DNA of 37,055 nt, taken from NCBI GenBank assembly GCA_016210545.1, contig JACQTY010000187.1:1-37055 (forward strand). Reading direction: 5' to 3'. This stretch comes from Chloroflexota bacterium. Its GTDB lineage: Bacteria > Chloroflexota > Dehalococcoidia > JACVQG01. Under the pieces are notes generated by a model. The model saw nothing but the letters and a program-made list of their open reading frames with translations, was not told where the DNA came from and made no database searches. The translations under genes and the position numbers were made by a program. Below are positions 16,497 through 24,045 of the stretch, piece by piece; within the stretch, counting starts at the first letter, position 1, and each line of letters starts with the position of its first letter.

Positions 16497-17007
16497 GGGC
16501 GCGATTCGCCGCGCCCCTACGGAGCGCCGCGGGAGCCGGGCGGGGATCGGGTACGACGCCCACCGATTGGCGCCGGGACGCCCCCTCGTGCTGGGCGGCG
16601 TCCAGATCGCTTTCGATTCCGGCCTGGTTGCCCACAGCGATGGCGACGTGGTGGCGCATGCGGTGATGGATGCTCTCCTCGGCGCGGCAGGGCTGCCTGA
16701 TATCGGTACGTACTTTCCTAACACAGACCCGCAGTACCTGGGCATTTCCAGTTTGGTCCTGCTGCAACGGGTGCGGGCTATTGTGGAGGAGAAGGGCTGG
16801 CGCATAGTCAACGTCGACGTTAGCCTGCTGGCGGAAAAGCCGCGGCTCTCGCCTTTTGTGACGGAGATGAGGCAGAACGTAGGCCGCGCCCTGGGCCTAC
16901 TGCCAGAATCGGTGGGGATAAAAGTCACCACCAACGAGGGAATGGGGTTTGTGGGGCGGGGTGAGGGGATGGCCGCCTGGGCCGTGGCGCTGCTGGAGAC
17001 TGGATGA
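16483..17007 (+). CDS. ispF: 2-C-methyl-D-erythritol 2,4-cyclodiphosphate synthase
   Basis: This is the fifth step of the MEP pathway, cyclising CDP-ME-2-phosphate. IGYDAHRLAPGRPLVLGG provides the Asp-x-His zinc ligands, SDGDVVAHAVMDALLGAAGLPDIGTYFP the substrate loop, and TTNEGMGFVGRGEG the C-terminal signature. The start at 16483 has GGAAAGG seven bases upstream and overlaps the ispD stop, so translation is coupled. The protein is 174 residues, with about 17 extra residues before IGYDAH where family members usually have two to four. The DNA of this extension contains a GTAGGGGC-type palindrome (16497-16520). ispD and ispF are separate here, unlike fused IspDF enzymes. Confidence 0.95.
   Translation: MPGAKGAIRRAPTERRGSRAGIGYDAHRLAPGRPLVLGGVQIAFDSGLVAHSDGDVVAHAVMDALLGAAGLPDIGTYFPNTDPQYLGISSLVLLQRVRAIVEEKGWRIVNVDVSLLAEKPRLSPFVTEMRQNVGRALGLLPESVGIKVTTNEGMGFVGRGEGMAAWAVALLETG
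16497..16520 (-). repeat. GTAGGGGC-type palindrome inside the ispF start
   Basis: GGGCGCG (16497-16503) pairs with CGCGCCC (16510-16516), and CCCCTAC closes the element at 16514-16520. Read on the minus strand it is GTAGGGGCGCGGCGAATCG and so on, the same shape as intergenic copies at 10244, 18970 and 25862. Confidence 0.55.
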
Positions 17008-17010
17008 TCT

Positions 17011-17586
17011 GTGGTAGCTAACGTCCTGATCCACATCTGTTGCGCCCCCTGCGCCACCTACACGGTGGAGCACTGGCGCGCCCAGAAGCTGGAGGTTGCC
17101 GGGCTTTCCTTTAACCCCAACATCCACCCCTACACCGAGCACCGGCAGCGCCTGGAGTCGTTGAAGACCTTCGCCGGATCGGTGGATATGCCCCTGTTCA
17201 TCCCGCCGGGCTATGACATGGTCGGCTTCCTGCGCCGGGTGGTGGGCAAGGAGGGCAACCGCTGCATCGAGTGTTTCCGTATGCGCCTTTCGGAAGCGGC
17301 TGTCCAGGCGAAGGACAAAGGCTTTGACGCTTTCACCACCACGCTTCTGATCAGCCCTCACCAGAAGCATAGTCTTCTGAAGGAAGTGGGCGAGGCCGTC
17401 GGCGAGGAGCACGGGGTTCGCTTCCTGTATGCGGACCTGCGTCAGGGCTTCAGTGAGAGCCGCCGTATGAGCAAGGAATTGGGCCTTTACCGCCAGCAAT
17501 ACTGCGGCTGCATATACAGTGAATGGGAAAGATACGCCCGCCTGACGATCCCCGCCGACGACTCCTGTCTGCCACCGGACAAGTAA
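17011..17586 (+). CDS. queH: Epoxyqueuosine reductase QueH
   Basis: This is a 191-residue protein of the DUF208/QueH family, which reduces epoxyqueuosine to queuosine in the anticodon of GUN tRNAs in a cobalamin-independent way. The iron-sulfur and metal ligand cysteines are visible: ICCAPC (Cys10, Cys11, Cys14), RCIECFRMRL, and YRQQYCGC near the end. SFNPNIHPYTEHRQRL, TTTLLISPHQKH and FSESRRMSKELGLYRQQYCGC are typical of the family. The start is GTG, three bases after the ispF stop. The spacing points to one transcript with ispD-ispF and the nuclease-like gene. No other queuosine gene is in the window. Confidence 0.93.
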   Translation: MVANVLIHICCAPCATYTVEHWRAQKLEVAGLSFNPNIHPYTEHRQRLESLKTFAGSVDMPLFIPPGYDMVGFLRRVVGKEGNRCIECFRMRLSEAAVQAKDKGFDAFTTTLLISPHQKHSLLKEVGEAVGEEHGVRFLYADLRQGFSESRRMSKELGLYRQQYCGCIYSEWERYARLTIPADDSCLPPDK

Positions 17587-17587
17587 A

Positions 17588-18070
17588 TTGGCGAGTTCTT
17601 CTACCCCCGGACGGCTCCGCTTTCTAACCGCGCTTTCTGTCGTCGTGCTCGTACTTTTACTTCCGTCTCTGGCCGCGTCGTGCCAGCGACAGCCTGCCGG
17701 CGCCGGCTCGTTCCAGGTCGTCAGGGTGATAGATGGGGACACAGTCGTCGTAGAAGGCGGGATGCGGGTCAGGTATATCGGTATCGATGCCCCGGAGATG
17801 GATGAGCGATGGGGGGAAGCGGCCAAGGAGGCCAACCGCTCTCTGGTGGAGGGCAAACGGGTACGCCTGGAAAGGGACGTCTCTGAGACCGACAGATTTG
17901 GCCGCTGGCTGCGTTACGTCTACGTGGACGGCCTCATGGTCAATGCCGAACTGCCCAGGCTGGGATTAGCCCGGGCCCGTCCCTATCCCCCCGACGTGAA
18001 GCATCAGGCCATCCTTGACCGCATGGAAAGCGAGGCCCGTCAGGCCAGGCGGGGTATTTGGACTCAGTAG
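17588..18070 (+). CDS. Staphylococcal-nuclease-like lipoprotein
   Basis: This is a 160-residue protein from a TTG start one base after the queH stop. The signal ends in lipobox LAASC (Cys32), so it is membrane-anchored outside. The SNase (thermonuclease) fold is clear: VIDGDTVVVEGGMRVRYIGIDAPE carries the Asp/Thr calcium site, Arg62 and Glu70 match Arg35 and Glu43 of the model enzyme, and ETDRFGRWLRYVYVDG follows. The position of catalytic Arg87, just before the TDxxGR block, is Glu100 here, so catalytic strength is uncertain. Likely role: degradation of extracellular nucleic acid for nutrients, or a derived function. Confidence 0.9.
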   Translation: MASSSTPGRLRFLTALSVVVLVLLLPSLAASCQRQPAGAGSFQVVRVIDGDTVVVEGGMRVRYIGIDAPEMDERWGEAAKEANRSLVEGKRVRLERDVSETDRFGRWLRYVYVDGLMVNAELPRLGLARARPYPPDVKHQAILDRMESEARQARRGIWTQ

Positions 18071-18521
18071 TACAGGTCCCCCCTTGCCCTTCTTTCGACT
18101 TTGCCTCAAGTGTCATTCTGAACCCTTCGGCCCTGAACGGGCCTCTCCGCGCACGGAGTCCGATGTTTTACTCGGACAGGACAGGCTCCGTGAAGGGGAA
18201 GTGAATGCCGACTGGTCGGGATGGGCAGGGGCGTCGTTTCGTATCTGTTTGGCGCTCCGCCCCAGACCCTTCGTCCCGATACATCGGGACTCAGGGGGTG
18301 ACAGTGAGAGCACTCTTGGGGCAAAGCTCCTTCTTTCTCAAACCCTTCTTGGGTTCGATGACGCAAGGCCAGTTGGACCCAGTCCCCAAGAGCAAAAAAC
18401 TATCGCCCTCAATTAGAGACTCTCCGGTAGTGTTTTGACCACCGGATCCCTCAAGTCTGCCAAATGTTCGCCGGCGCGGGCCATGCGCTGCCGGTGACCG
18501 GCTCCCGCTCAGTTCACTGGG
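18071..18521. other. Repeat-rich spacer
   Basis: No gene was found. There are fragments of dispersed repeats: TCATTCTGAACCCTTCGG near 18112, and the palindrome TCCCGATACATCGGGA at 18274-18289. It separates a plus-strand operon from the convergent DUF4242 gene. Confidence 0.5.
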
Positions 18522-18773
18522 CTAGCATTGCGCCACGCAGTCCACGGCCAATACATCTTCGCAGGGCATGCCCACCTTTCTGTGGCTCTGCCTCACCGCC
18601 ACAATGTTGGGGGCATCGGACACGCAGCAGGCCCGGCCTTCGGCGTTATTATAGTAGATATGGAGAGGTCTTACGCCGAATTCATCTTTGATGCCGGAGC
18701 TGATCGCTTCAGCCCATTTTGCTTCAGTGCCTTCACCCAGTTGCGTCCGTCTGTGACAGTCCAGTACTATCAT
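18522..18773 (-). CDS. DUF4242-like small protein
   Basis: This is an 83-residue protein. GTEAKWAEAISSGIKDEFGVRPLHIYYNN, then ACCVSDAPNIVAVRQSHRKVGMPCEDVLAVDCV, follow the layout of DUF4242: a ferredoxin-like small domain with a (F/C)xxEAP-like strand and a following HREAHG-like helix, here SHRKVGM. It has six cysteines, including a CC pair, more than expected for the family. The start has GGAGGTG six bases upstream and a good promoter about 85-110 bases upstream, so it is a real lone gene. Some relatives are described as nickel-binding, but function here is unknown. Confidence 0.7.
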   Translation of the reverse strand: MIVLDCHRRTQLGEGTEAKWAEAISSGIKDEFGVRPLHIYYNNAEGRACCVSDAPNIVAVRQSHRKVGMPCEDVLAVDCVAQC

Positions 18774-18855
18774 AAGCCCACCTCCGTGAGCGCCCTTGAA
18801 CAGGCCAGGGGTAAGGCGCTCCTTATGTAGCGCACATGATTCCTGTTAGCAATTA

Positions 18856-18885
18856 AGTATAAGTCCGCGATGTGGTGGCTGTCAA
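18856..18885 (-). promoter_or_regulatory. Promoter of the DUF4242 gene
   Basis: On the minus strand TTGACA (18885-18880), an 18-base spacer, TATACT (18861-18856). Confidence 0.65.
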
Positions 18886-18969
18886 GTTCAATGGGCTTGG
18901 CCCCAGGCCGTGAGTTGAGATTGGAAACGCTTACCTCCAAGGTTGGCTACAACTGGTGAAACATCCTCC

Positions 18970-19095
18970 GTAGGGGCACGATGCATCGTGCCCAGCCCTT
19001 CCGTCAATTGGGCACGGTCCCGATACATCGGGATGCCCCTACGCGGCCATGCCCCGCTGAAACGTCGTCCGTAGGGGAGCGATGTCATCGTGCCC
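18970..19095. repeat. Cluster of three GTAGGGG-type palindromes
   Basis: Copy 1: GTAGGGGC leading into the perfect 20-base palindrome at 18974-18993 (core CACGATGCATCGTG). Copy 2, inverted, ends GCCCCTAC near 19042 and has the core TCCCGATACATCGGGA at 19018-19033. Copy 3: GTAGGGGAGCGATG...CATCGTGCCC at 19071-19095. Cores differ while the outer stem words stay the same. Confidence 0.6.
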
Positions 19096-19299
19096 GACTT
19101 TGGGAAAGAGGACTTCTTTGCTGCCTTTTGTATCTACAAAAGAATCCACGGCTTACGACTCGTCCCCAGGCGTTCAGTGAAGGCCCAAGGTTCTTGGCCG
19201 GGATGGCTGCGAAGCCTTTCGCCGGGGGCTTTGCTGCGTTTCATTCGCGAGCATCGGACATCCCGAGTCCGGCGGGATGCGATAAGCCGCCCCGCCCCG

Positions 19300-21087
19300 C
19301 TACTTGTGGGCCACGCTCCAGGACCTCCACAGTCCGACGCCTTTGTCCATGGCATTGAGGGTGGTGGGATTCTTCCCGGCTATCTGTCTGGATGCCAGCT
19401 TGAACTGCGCCCAGTTCACGTTTCTGCCCTCAATCTTTTGTAGCAACAGGGTAACCTTTTCTCCAGTGATCCCTTCGGCGCGGAGGGCTACCATCATATC
19501 TGTGGCCAGCCTGGCCTTGCCGAAGGTATCGACATCGGTGGAATAAGCCGTGCCTGATTTGAGTTCCCGGAGTCGGGCCTCATATTGCTCGTTGCCTAGA
19601 CCCCGTGACATAGTAGCAGCGAGCCATTCCCCTATGAAGTCTTCTCTGGTGTACCTCATGGCGCTGGCAAACACGAGAGTAGTCTGGTGTACGAATCCCT
19701 GGGGGTTGTCCAGCGGCCAGGGGTAGGCGGCGGTCATCTCGGGCCTTTTCGCCGCTAGTTGCTGTTTGCCGGAGTATGGAGTGGCGTTGAATCTCCTGGC
19801 GTCGGGGGAAACCGTGAAGAACAGCGCTGGCTTCCTGGAGGGTGACGCCAGGGCCATGGCGGAGCTGAACGCGCCCTCCACGCGACGGCCCAGCGATTGC
19901 AACGTCACGGCGTCACAGGGGCCGCACTCCCACTCTATTCTTATCGAGCCGTCTGCCATCTCGGCAATTCGGAAGAGCTTCTTCGCTCGCTGTCTCACCG
20001 GCTTGCCGTCCACGTACGAGTAGGAGTAAATGACGACGGCGTTGAAGGCTACTCCTTCCAGCTTGGCCTGGCTGTGCGCCTGCGCCAGGTATTGCTGTAT
20101 CTCCTGCAGCGAGCAGACCTGACAGTCCACCGTTGCCAGGCCGTCATCGGTCTTCAACAAGACGGGTGGCTTTGGAGTCGGCTTCACCGCGGGTCTGGTT
20201 GGCGTAGGCGTTGCGACTCTCGGGGTCACCGATGGCGCCGGCGGCGGAGTCCTTGACGGCGGCTTTGGAACAGCCTTCGTAGGCGCCGCCTTTGCGTCGG
20301 GCGACTTGCCGTCTGGTATGACCGCAGATGCCCTCTTCTCTGTTAGTTGCTGCTTTGTCTCCTGGTATTTGGCCTGGACCCGTTGCTGCGTCTGGCGCAG
20401 GGCCGGCTTGGCCGATTCTGGAGCCCTGTTAATGGCTTTTTCCAGGGCTTCCAGTTGATGGGATGCCTTTTCCTCCAGTAGCGTCTCCAGTTCATCTAAG
20501 GAGCGGCCAGCGGTCACCCCCGGGCTTGCGGCCATGGCGCCGAGCCGGTCAAGCTGCCGGTTCAGTTGCTGGCTTGCCCTTTGGATCTGGGCTGCCCGCT
20601 GCAGCCTTGTCAGCTCGGCTATCTCTCGGGTCCGCTCGTCGATAATGTCCGCCTGGAGGTGCGCCTTCCGAACCGTTCCCGGGGTTAGCGCCAGTTTGAC
20701 TTCCTCAGTAACTATCTTGACCGGGTACAGGGTCTCGTCCGGCAGACTGTTGTTGGCGAGGCCAATGGTACCCCAGCCCACAAGCACCACCACCAGGGCC
20801 GCCAGTCCGGTGGCCCATCTCCATTGCCAGCCGATCATGCGGCGTCGGCGCTGCGGTTGGATGATGCCGGAACGCAGGGATGCCAGCACTCGCCGTCTGG
20901 CTGCAGCCCTGAACTCCGGCCGCATCGCCACGTGCGTAACACTCTGCACCCCGATGGCCGTTCGGAGCAAAGGCTCCAGTTCTCCGGCCAGGTGGGGATA
21001 CCGGGCGAGACAGTCCTCTACCCTTGCCCCTCGGGAGATGTCTTCCAGGCATAATGCCAGGACCTGTTCCAGTTGCCTATTCATCAT
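19300..21087 (-). CDS. Membrane anti-sigma-like protein with DUF5667 domain
   Basis: This is a 595-residue protein. The N-terminal cytoplasmic part (1-88) resembles the short segment found before DUF5667 in sigma-linked proteins (CLARYPHLAGELEPLLRTA). One membrane helix spans about 89-111. DUF5667 follows (SLPDETLYPVKIVTEEVKLAL, about 114-250), then a Pro-rich linker (258-310) and a C-terminal domain (about 315-595) that I do not recognise. That domain holds two CxxC pairs, Cys322/Cys325 and Cys388/Cys391. It overlaps the 3' end of the sigma-factor gene by 8-11 bases (ATG at 21087 or 21084), so the two are coupled. It likely sequesters the sigma factor until an outside signal is sensed. Confidence 0.82.
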   Translation of the reverse strand: MMNRQLEQVLALCLEDISRGARVEDCLARYPHLAGELEPLLRTAIGVQSVTHVAMRPEFRAAARRRVLASLRSGIIQPQRRRRMIGWQWRWATGLAALVVVLVGWGTIGLANNSLPDETLYPVKIVTEEVKLALTPGTVRKAHLQADIIDERTREIAELTRLQRAAQIQRASQQLNRQLDRLGAMAASPGVTAGRSLDELETLLEEKASHQLEALEKAINRAPESAKPALRQTQQRVQAKYQETKQQLTEKRASAVIPDGKSPDAKAAPTKAVPKPPSRTPPPAPSVTPRVATPTPTRPAVKPTPKPPVLLKTDDGLATVDCQVCSLQEIQQYLAQAHSQAKLEGVAFNAVVIYSYSYVDGKPVRQRAKKLFRIAEMADGSIRIEWECGPCDAVTLQSLGRRVEGAFSSAMALASPSRKPALFFTVSPDARRFNATPYSGKQQLAAKRPEMTAAYPWPLDNPQGFVHQTTLVFASAMRYTREDFIGEWLAATMSRGLGNEQYEARLRELKSGTAYSTDVDTFGKARLATDMMVALRAEGITGEKVTLLLQKIEGRNVNWAQFKLASRQIAGKNPTTLNAMDKGVGLWRSWSVAHK

Positions 21088-21619
21088 TGCCTCGCTTGGA
21101 AAGAAGCCGGCGCAACGACGCGAGGGCGCTGTGCTGCAAGGCTTTCACTGCTCCGGGGTTCTTGCCCATGATCCGTGCCGTCTCTTCAATTGACAGGTCA
21201 GCGATGAACCGCAATTCGATGGCCTGCCGCTGACCCGGTGTTAGTTTGTCCACTTCTTGAAGCACCATTTCCATAGTAATGTTGGTCTCGGCCATTTCTA
21301 CGGGGTCCGCTCCCGAAGTGGGCAGGTCCCACTCCGGCAGGGACTGTTCCTTTGAGCTTGGTTTCCGATGGAAGTCGATGATCAGATTATGGGCTATCCG
21401 AAATAGCCATGCTGCGAACGGGTCCCCTTTCCAGGTGAAAGAAGATATCGAGTTCAAAGCTCTCAGAAAGACCTGCTCTGTGAGGTCTTCGGCTAACATC
21501 GTATTTCTCACCCGTGCGAGGGTATACCGGTATATCCGATCGACGTACCCGTTGTACAACTCCGTCCAGGCATCAGCATCGCGTTGCTGCGCCCGTCGGA
21601 CCAGTTCCTCCTCTGGCAC
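21077..21619 (-). CDS. ECF-like RNA polymerase sigma factor
   Basis: This is a 180-residue sigma-70 family protein. Region 2 is ELVRRAQQRDADAWTELYNGYVDRIYRYTL, then AEDLTEQVFLRALNSISSFTWKGDPFAAWLFRIAHNLIIDFHRK. Region 4 is LTPGQRQAIELRFIADLSIEETARIMGKNPGAVKALQHSALASLRRLL. Region 3 is absent, as in ECF factors. The start is uncertain: GTG 21619 has AGGAAAAG upstream and gives the usual length; GTG 21658 and a TTG at 21760 are alternatives, and a TATACT box near 21680 argues against the longest form. The co-encoded membrane protein is its probable anti-sigma factor. It is divergent from rimI. Confidence 0.9.
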   Translation of the reverse strand: MPEEELVRRAQQRDADAWTELYNGYVDRIYRYTLARVRNTMLAEDLTEQVFLRALNSISSFTWKGDPFAAWLFRIAHNLIIDFHRKPSSKEQSLPEWDLPTSGADPVEMAETNITMEMVLQEVDKLTPGQRQAIELRFIADLSIEETARIMGKNPGAVKALQHSALASLRRLLSKRGNDE

Positions 21620-21752
21620 TGTTTGCTTTTCCTGGTGTCCAGACTTCTCGAACGGCACCTTTTTCCCCAGTGCCAATAGTATAACGGTTGCTCGATACAA
21701 AAGGATAGGGAGCCGAGATGGATTAGGCTGTCTAGTTTCACAGCAAAGGCCG

Positions 21753-21761
21753 TGGTACAAT
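21753..21761 (+). promoter_or_regulatory. Extended -10 promoter of rimI, leaderless
   Basis: TGG-TACAAT at 21753-21761 lies only seven bases before the ATG at 21769, so the transcript would begin at or next to the start codon. The -35 region is poor. Confidence 0.5.
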
Positions 21762-21768
21762 ACCGACT

Positions 21769-22419
21769 ATGAAGTATCGAGTCCGCCCCATGCGGCTGGA
21801 GGATGTCCCCCAGGTCTCCGAGATAGAGAGGGAGGTGTTCCCCACCCAATGGCCGTTCACAGTCTACAAACGGGAACTGCAAAACAAGCTGGCCCACTAT
21901 CTGGTGGCTGTAGAAGAACCGGCGGGCATATCCCAGACGGCGGCCGCGAAGCCTGATGCCGGCAGATCCCCTGCAGAGAACGAGGCAGGTTGGTGGGGCT
22001 GGGTCAGGCGCCTCTTCGGAGGAGGGCGGACCTCCAGTGTGGGCGAAGAGACGGCCCGGGGGGAGCACGTAGTGGGCGCCGTCGGGTTCTGGTTGATGCT
22101 GGACGAGGCCCACATCACGACCATCGGGGTCCGCGCCCACTACCAGCGCCTGGGTATCGGCGAGTTGCTGCTTATCGAGAGCCTGGAGTTAGCCCAGCAG
22201 TTGGGCGCCCGGGTTGCCACTCTGGAGGTGAGGGTTACCAATACCGGCGCCCAGGCGTTATACGAAAAATACGGCTTCAAGAGGGTCGGCCTGCGCCGCA
22301 AGTATTACAGCGACAATGGTGAAGATGCCCTCATCATGACTACGGACCCGCTTACTTCAGCCGCGTATCAGGCAAGGTTTGAGGAGTTGCGGGAGTCCCA
22401 CGCCCGGAAGTGGAACTAA
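21769..22419 (+). CDS. rimI: RimI-like ribosomal protein S18 alanine N-acetyltransferase
   Basis: This is a 216-residue GNAT acetyltransferase. The opening VRPMRLEDVPQVSEIEREVFPTQWP and the core LMLDEAHITTIGVRAHYQRLGIGELLL, the last part being the acetyl-CoA loop, are typical of RimI; NTGAQALYEKYGFKRVGLRRKYYSDNGEDALIM closes the fold. RimI acetylates the N-terminus of ribosomal protein S18, and relatives act on other proteins, so the substrate is tentative. About 45 residues (near 50-95) are inserted between the second and third core strands, with an aromatic/basic patch WWGWVRRLFGGG. No ribosome site is visible, in line with a leaderless transcript. Confidence 0.87.
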   Translation: MKYRVRPMRLEDVPQVSEIEREVFPTQWPFTVYKRELQNKLAHYLVAVEEPAGISQTAAAKPDAGRSPAENEAGWWGWVRRLFGGGRTSSVGEETARGEHVVGAVGFWLMLDEAHITTIGVRAHYQRLGIGELLLIESLELAQQLGARVATLEVRVTNTGAQALYEKYGFKRVGLRRKYYSDNGEDALIMTTDPLTSAAYQARFEELRESHARKWN

Positions 22420-22859
22420 CCTGCGTTCGGCCCGGGGCTCCGGCCCGGGCCCCCGCCAGCGTTTTCCGTCCCCCGCTGCTGCCTTTCCTGATAACGGCGC
22501 CGCGCTCTTGTGCGGAACGGTCTTGGAAATTTGGAAACGTAGTTAGGTCTACATCCCTCTCTTTCTGACTCTCTCCTTCGGTGGGGCGATCCCGATAGAT
22601 CGGGACTTCCCACATCGGGCCTGCCCTTGAGCCGTAGCCCTGAGCCAAGCGAACGGGGAAGCGAACGGGCAGCGAGGGGAAGGGTTTGGGGTTGGGTCAG
22701 TGGTCCCCGCTCTGCGCACTGTGGCCCCAAAAACTAAGACTGTGGTATAATTACAGGCAATGTGCCCTCCGTTGGCCCCGATTGACCGGGGGGCGACTTT
22801 TTGCCTGATTTGCCATCCGGCGGTCCCGCATTGAGTCCGAGCCACTAAGGAGGCTGCCT
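22420..22859. other. Spacer with repeats and a promoter
   Basis: No gene was seen. It includes CTCTCCTTCGG-type repeat DNA around TCCCGATAGATCGGGA (22590-22605) and an extended -10 box at 22743-22751. Confidence 0.5.
22743..22751 (+). promoter_or_regulatory. Extended -10 promoter for the transporter operon
   Basis: TGG-TATAAT is a perfect hexamer with the TG extension, about 105 bases before the start codon at 22860. Confidence 0.5.
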
Positions 22860-24011
22860 TTGAAACGGTCTATTTTCCGTCTGGTCTATCTACTGGGTCT
22901 CGTGTCTGTGGTCCTCATAGGCTGTGCTTCGCCGCCATCGACAGCCACTCCCACTCCCGCGCCCGCGCCCACCGCCGCGCCGCAGCCGATTGCGCCCGCC
23001 GCGGCGACCCCTGCTGCGGCGGACGCGGTGTGGCAGAAGGTGATCGCGGATGCCAAGAAGGAAGGGACGGTAACGCTCTATTCTTTCGGCTTTATCGGCG
23101 ACCTGGGCAACGCCACCAGGGCCGCCTTCAAAGAGAGATATGGCATAAATCTGGAGTTCATTACCGGAACAGGGTCTCAGCTTCTGCCGCGCATTCAAAG
23201 CGAGTATCGCTCCGGCCAGAACGTAGCTGACGTGCTGGAAGGGTCGGACATTAACGCTATCTTTGCCAAGAAAGAGGGTCTCACTCAGGCCTACGGCGAC
23301 CTCCCGGAGATGCGCAGCAAGGATGCGTGGATTGTAGATCCCCACTTCGACAAGGAAGGCCAGATCATAGCCTATACCTTCACGAATTACCCGCTGTGGA
23401 TCAACACCAAACTTCTCAGCCCTGCCGACGCTCCCAGGTCATGGAAGGCTGTGGCGGACCCCAAGTGGAAAGGGAAGATCGTGGTCACGGACCCCGATAC
23501 CATGCCCATACCGGGCCGGCTGTGGGTGGTGCTGACCGGACGCCTGGGGTTCTCTCAGGACTACTTCCGGCAACTGGGCGAACTTGACCTCGCCATCGCC
23601 CCGAACCAGCGCGAGAACGACGCCATGCTGGCCCGGGGACAGTATGCCATGACCCTTACAAGCACAGAGGTTACGATGGGCCCGTTGATCTCCGAGGGCG
23701 CCCCCCTGGCGCCTATCGATATGGTCGAGGGGGTGCCCAGCCTGCCGAATCCCACCGTCACCCTAATGGGGAAAGCCCCTCACCCGAATGCTACCCGGCT
23801 CTTCTTCAACTGGCTGGTGAGCAAAGAGGGCCAGGACGTGCATGGCAAGTTCCGGTCCGTAGGTTCCATAAGGAAGGATGTTGCCGACTACAGTCCGCAG
23901 CCGATGAGGGTTAAGTACACCAAGCTAATCCCATTAGGCCAGGAGGACGAAGAGGCAGCCGCTAAGGTACAGGCGGACAAGGTGATCAGCAAGTTGTGGA
24001 AGAAGAAGTAG
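22860..24011 (+). CDS. ABC transporter substrate-binding lipoprotein, iron(III) type
   Basis: This is a 383-residue protein starting at TTG with AAGGAGG six bases upstream. The lipobox is LIGC. A Pro/Ala/Thr linker leads into VWQKVIADAKKEGTVTLYSFGFIGDLG, RYGINLEFITGTGSQLLPRI, DPKWKGKIVVTDPDT and HPNATRLFFNWLVSKEGQ, very like the 9043 protein along its whole length, so the two are paralogues. It likely binds iron(III) or another metal chelate, since this subfamily takes several ligands. The permease gene follows after 34 bases. Confidence 0.9.
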   Translation: MKRSIFRLVYLLGLVSVVLIGCASPPSTATPTPAPAPTAAPQPIAPAAATPAAADAVWQKVIADAKKEGTVTLYSFGFIGDLGNATRAAFKERYGINLEFITGTGSQLLPRIQSEYRSGQNVADVLEGSDINAIFAKKEGLTQAYGDLPEMRSKDAWIVDPHFDKEGQIIAYTFTNYPLWINTKLLSPADAPRSWKAVADPKWKGKIVVTDPDTMPIPGRLWVVLTGRLGFSQDYFRQLGELDLAIAPNQRENDAMLARGQYAMTLTSTEVTMGPLISEGAPLAPIDMVEGVPSLPNPTVTLMGKAPHPNATRLFFNWLVSKEGQDVHGKFRSVGSIRKDVADYSPQPMRVKYTKLIPLGQEDEEAAAKVQADKVISKLWKKK

Positions 24012-24045
24012 GGAACAGCAGCGGGCTGACAAAGCGACCGGGTGT

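Larger units (their letters stand above)
18774..19299. other. Spacer with promoter and palindromic repeats
   Basis: No gene was seen. It holds the promoter of the DUF4242 gene and three palindromic repeats (18970-18993, 19002-19042, 19071-19095). The part from 19100 to 19299 has no recognised feature. Confidence 0.5.

Noticed and set aside
18015-18438. Plus-strand frames after the nuclease-like gene
   Set aside because: They cover dispersed repeat fragments, overlap each other and have no family features.
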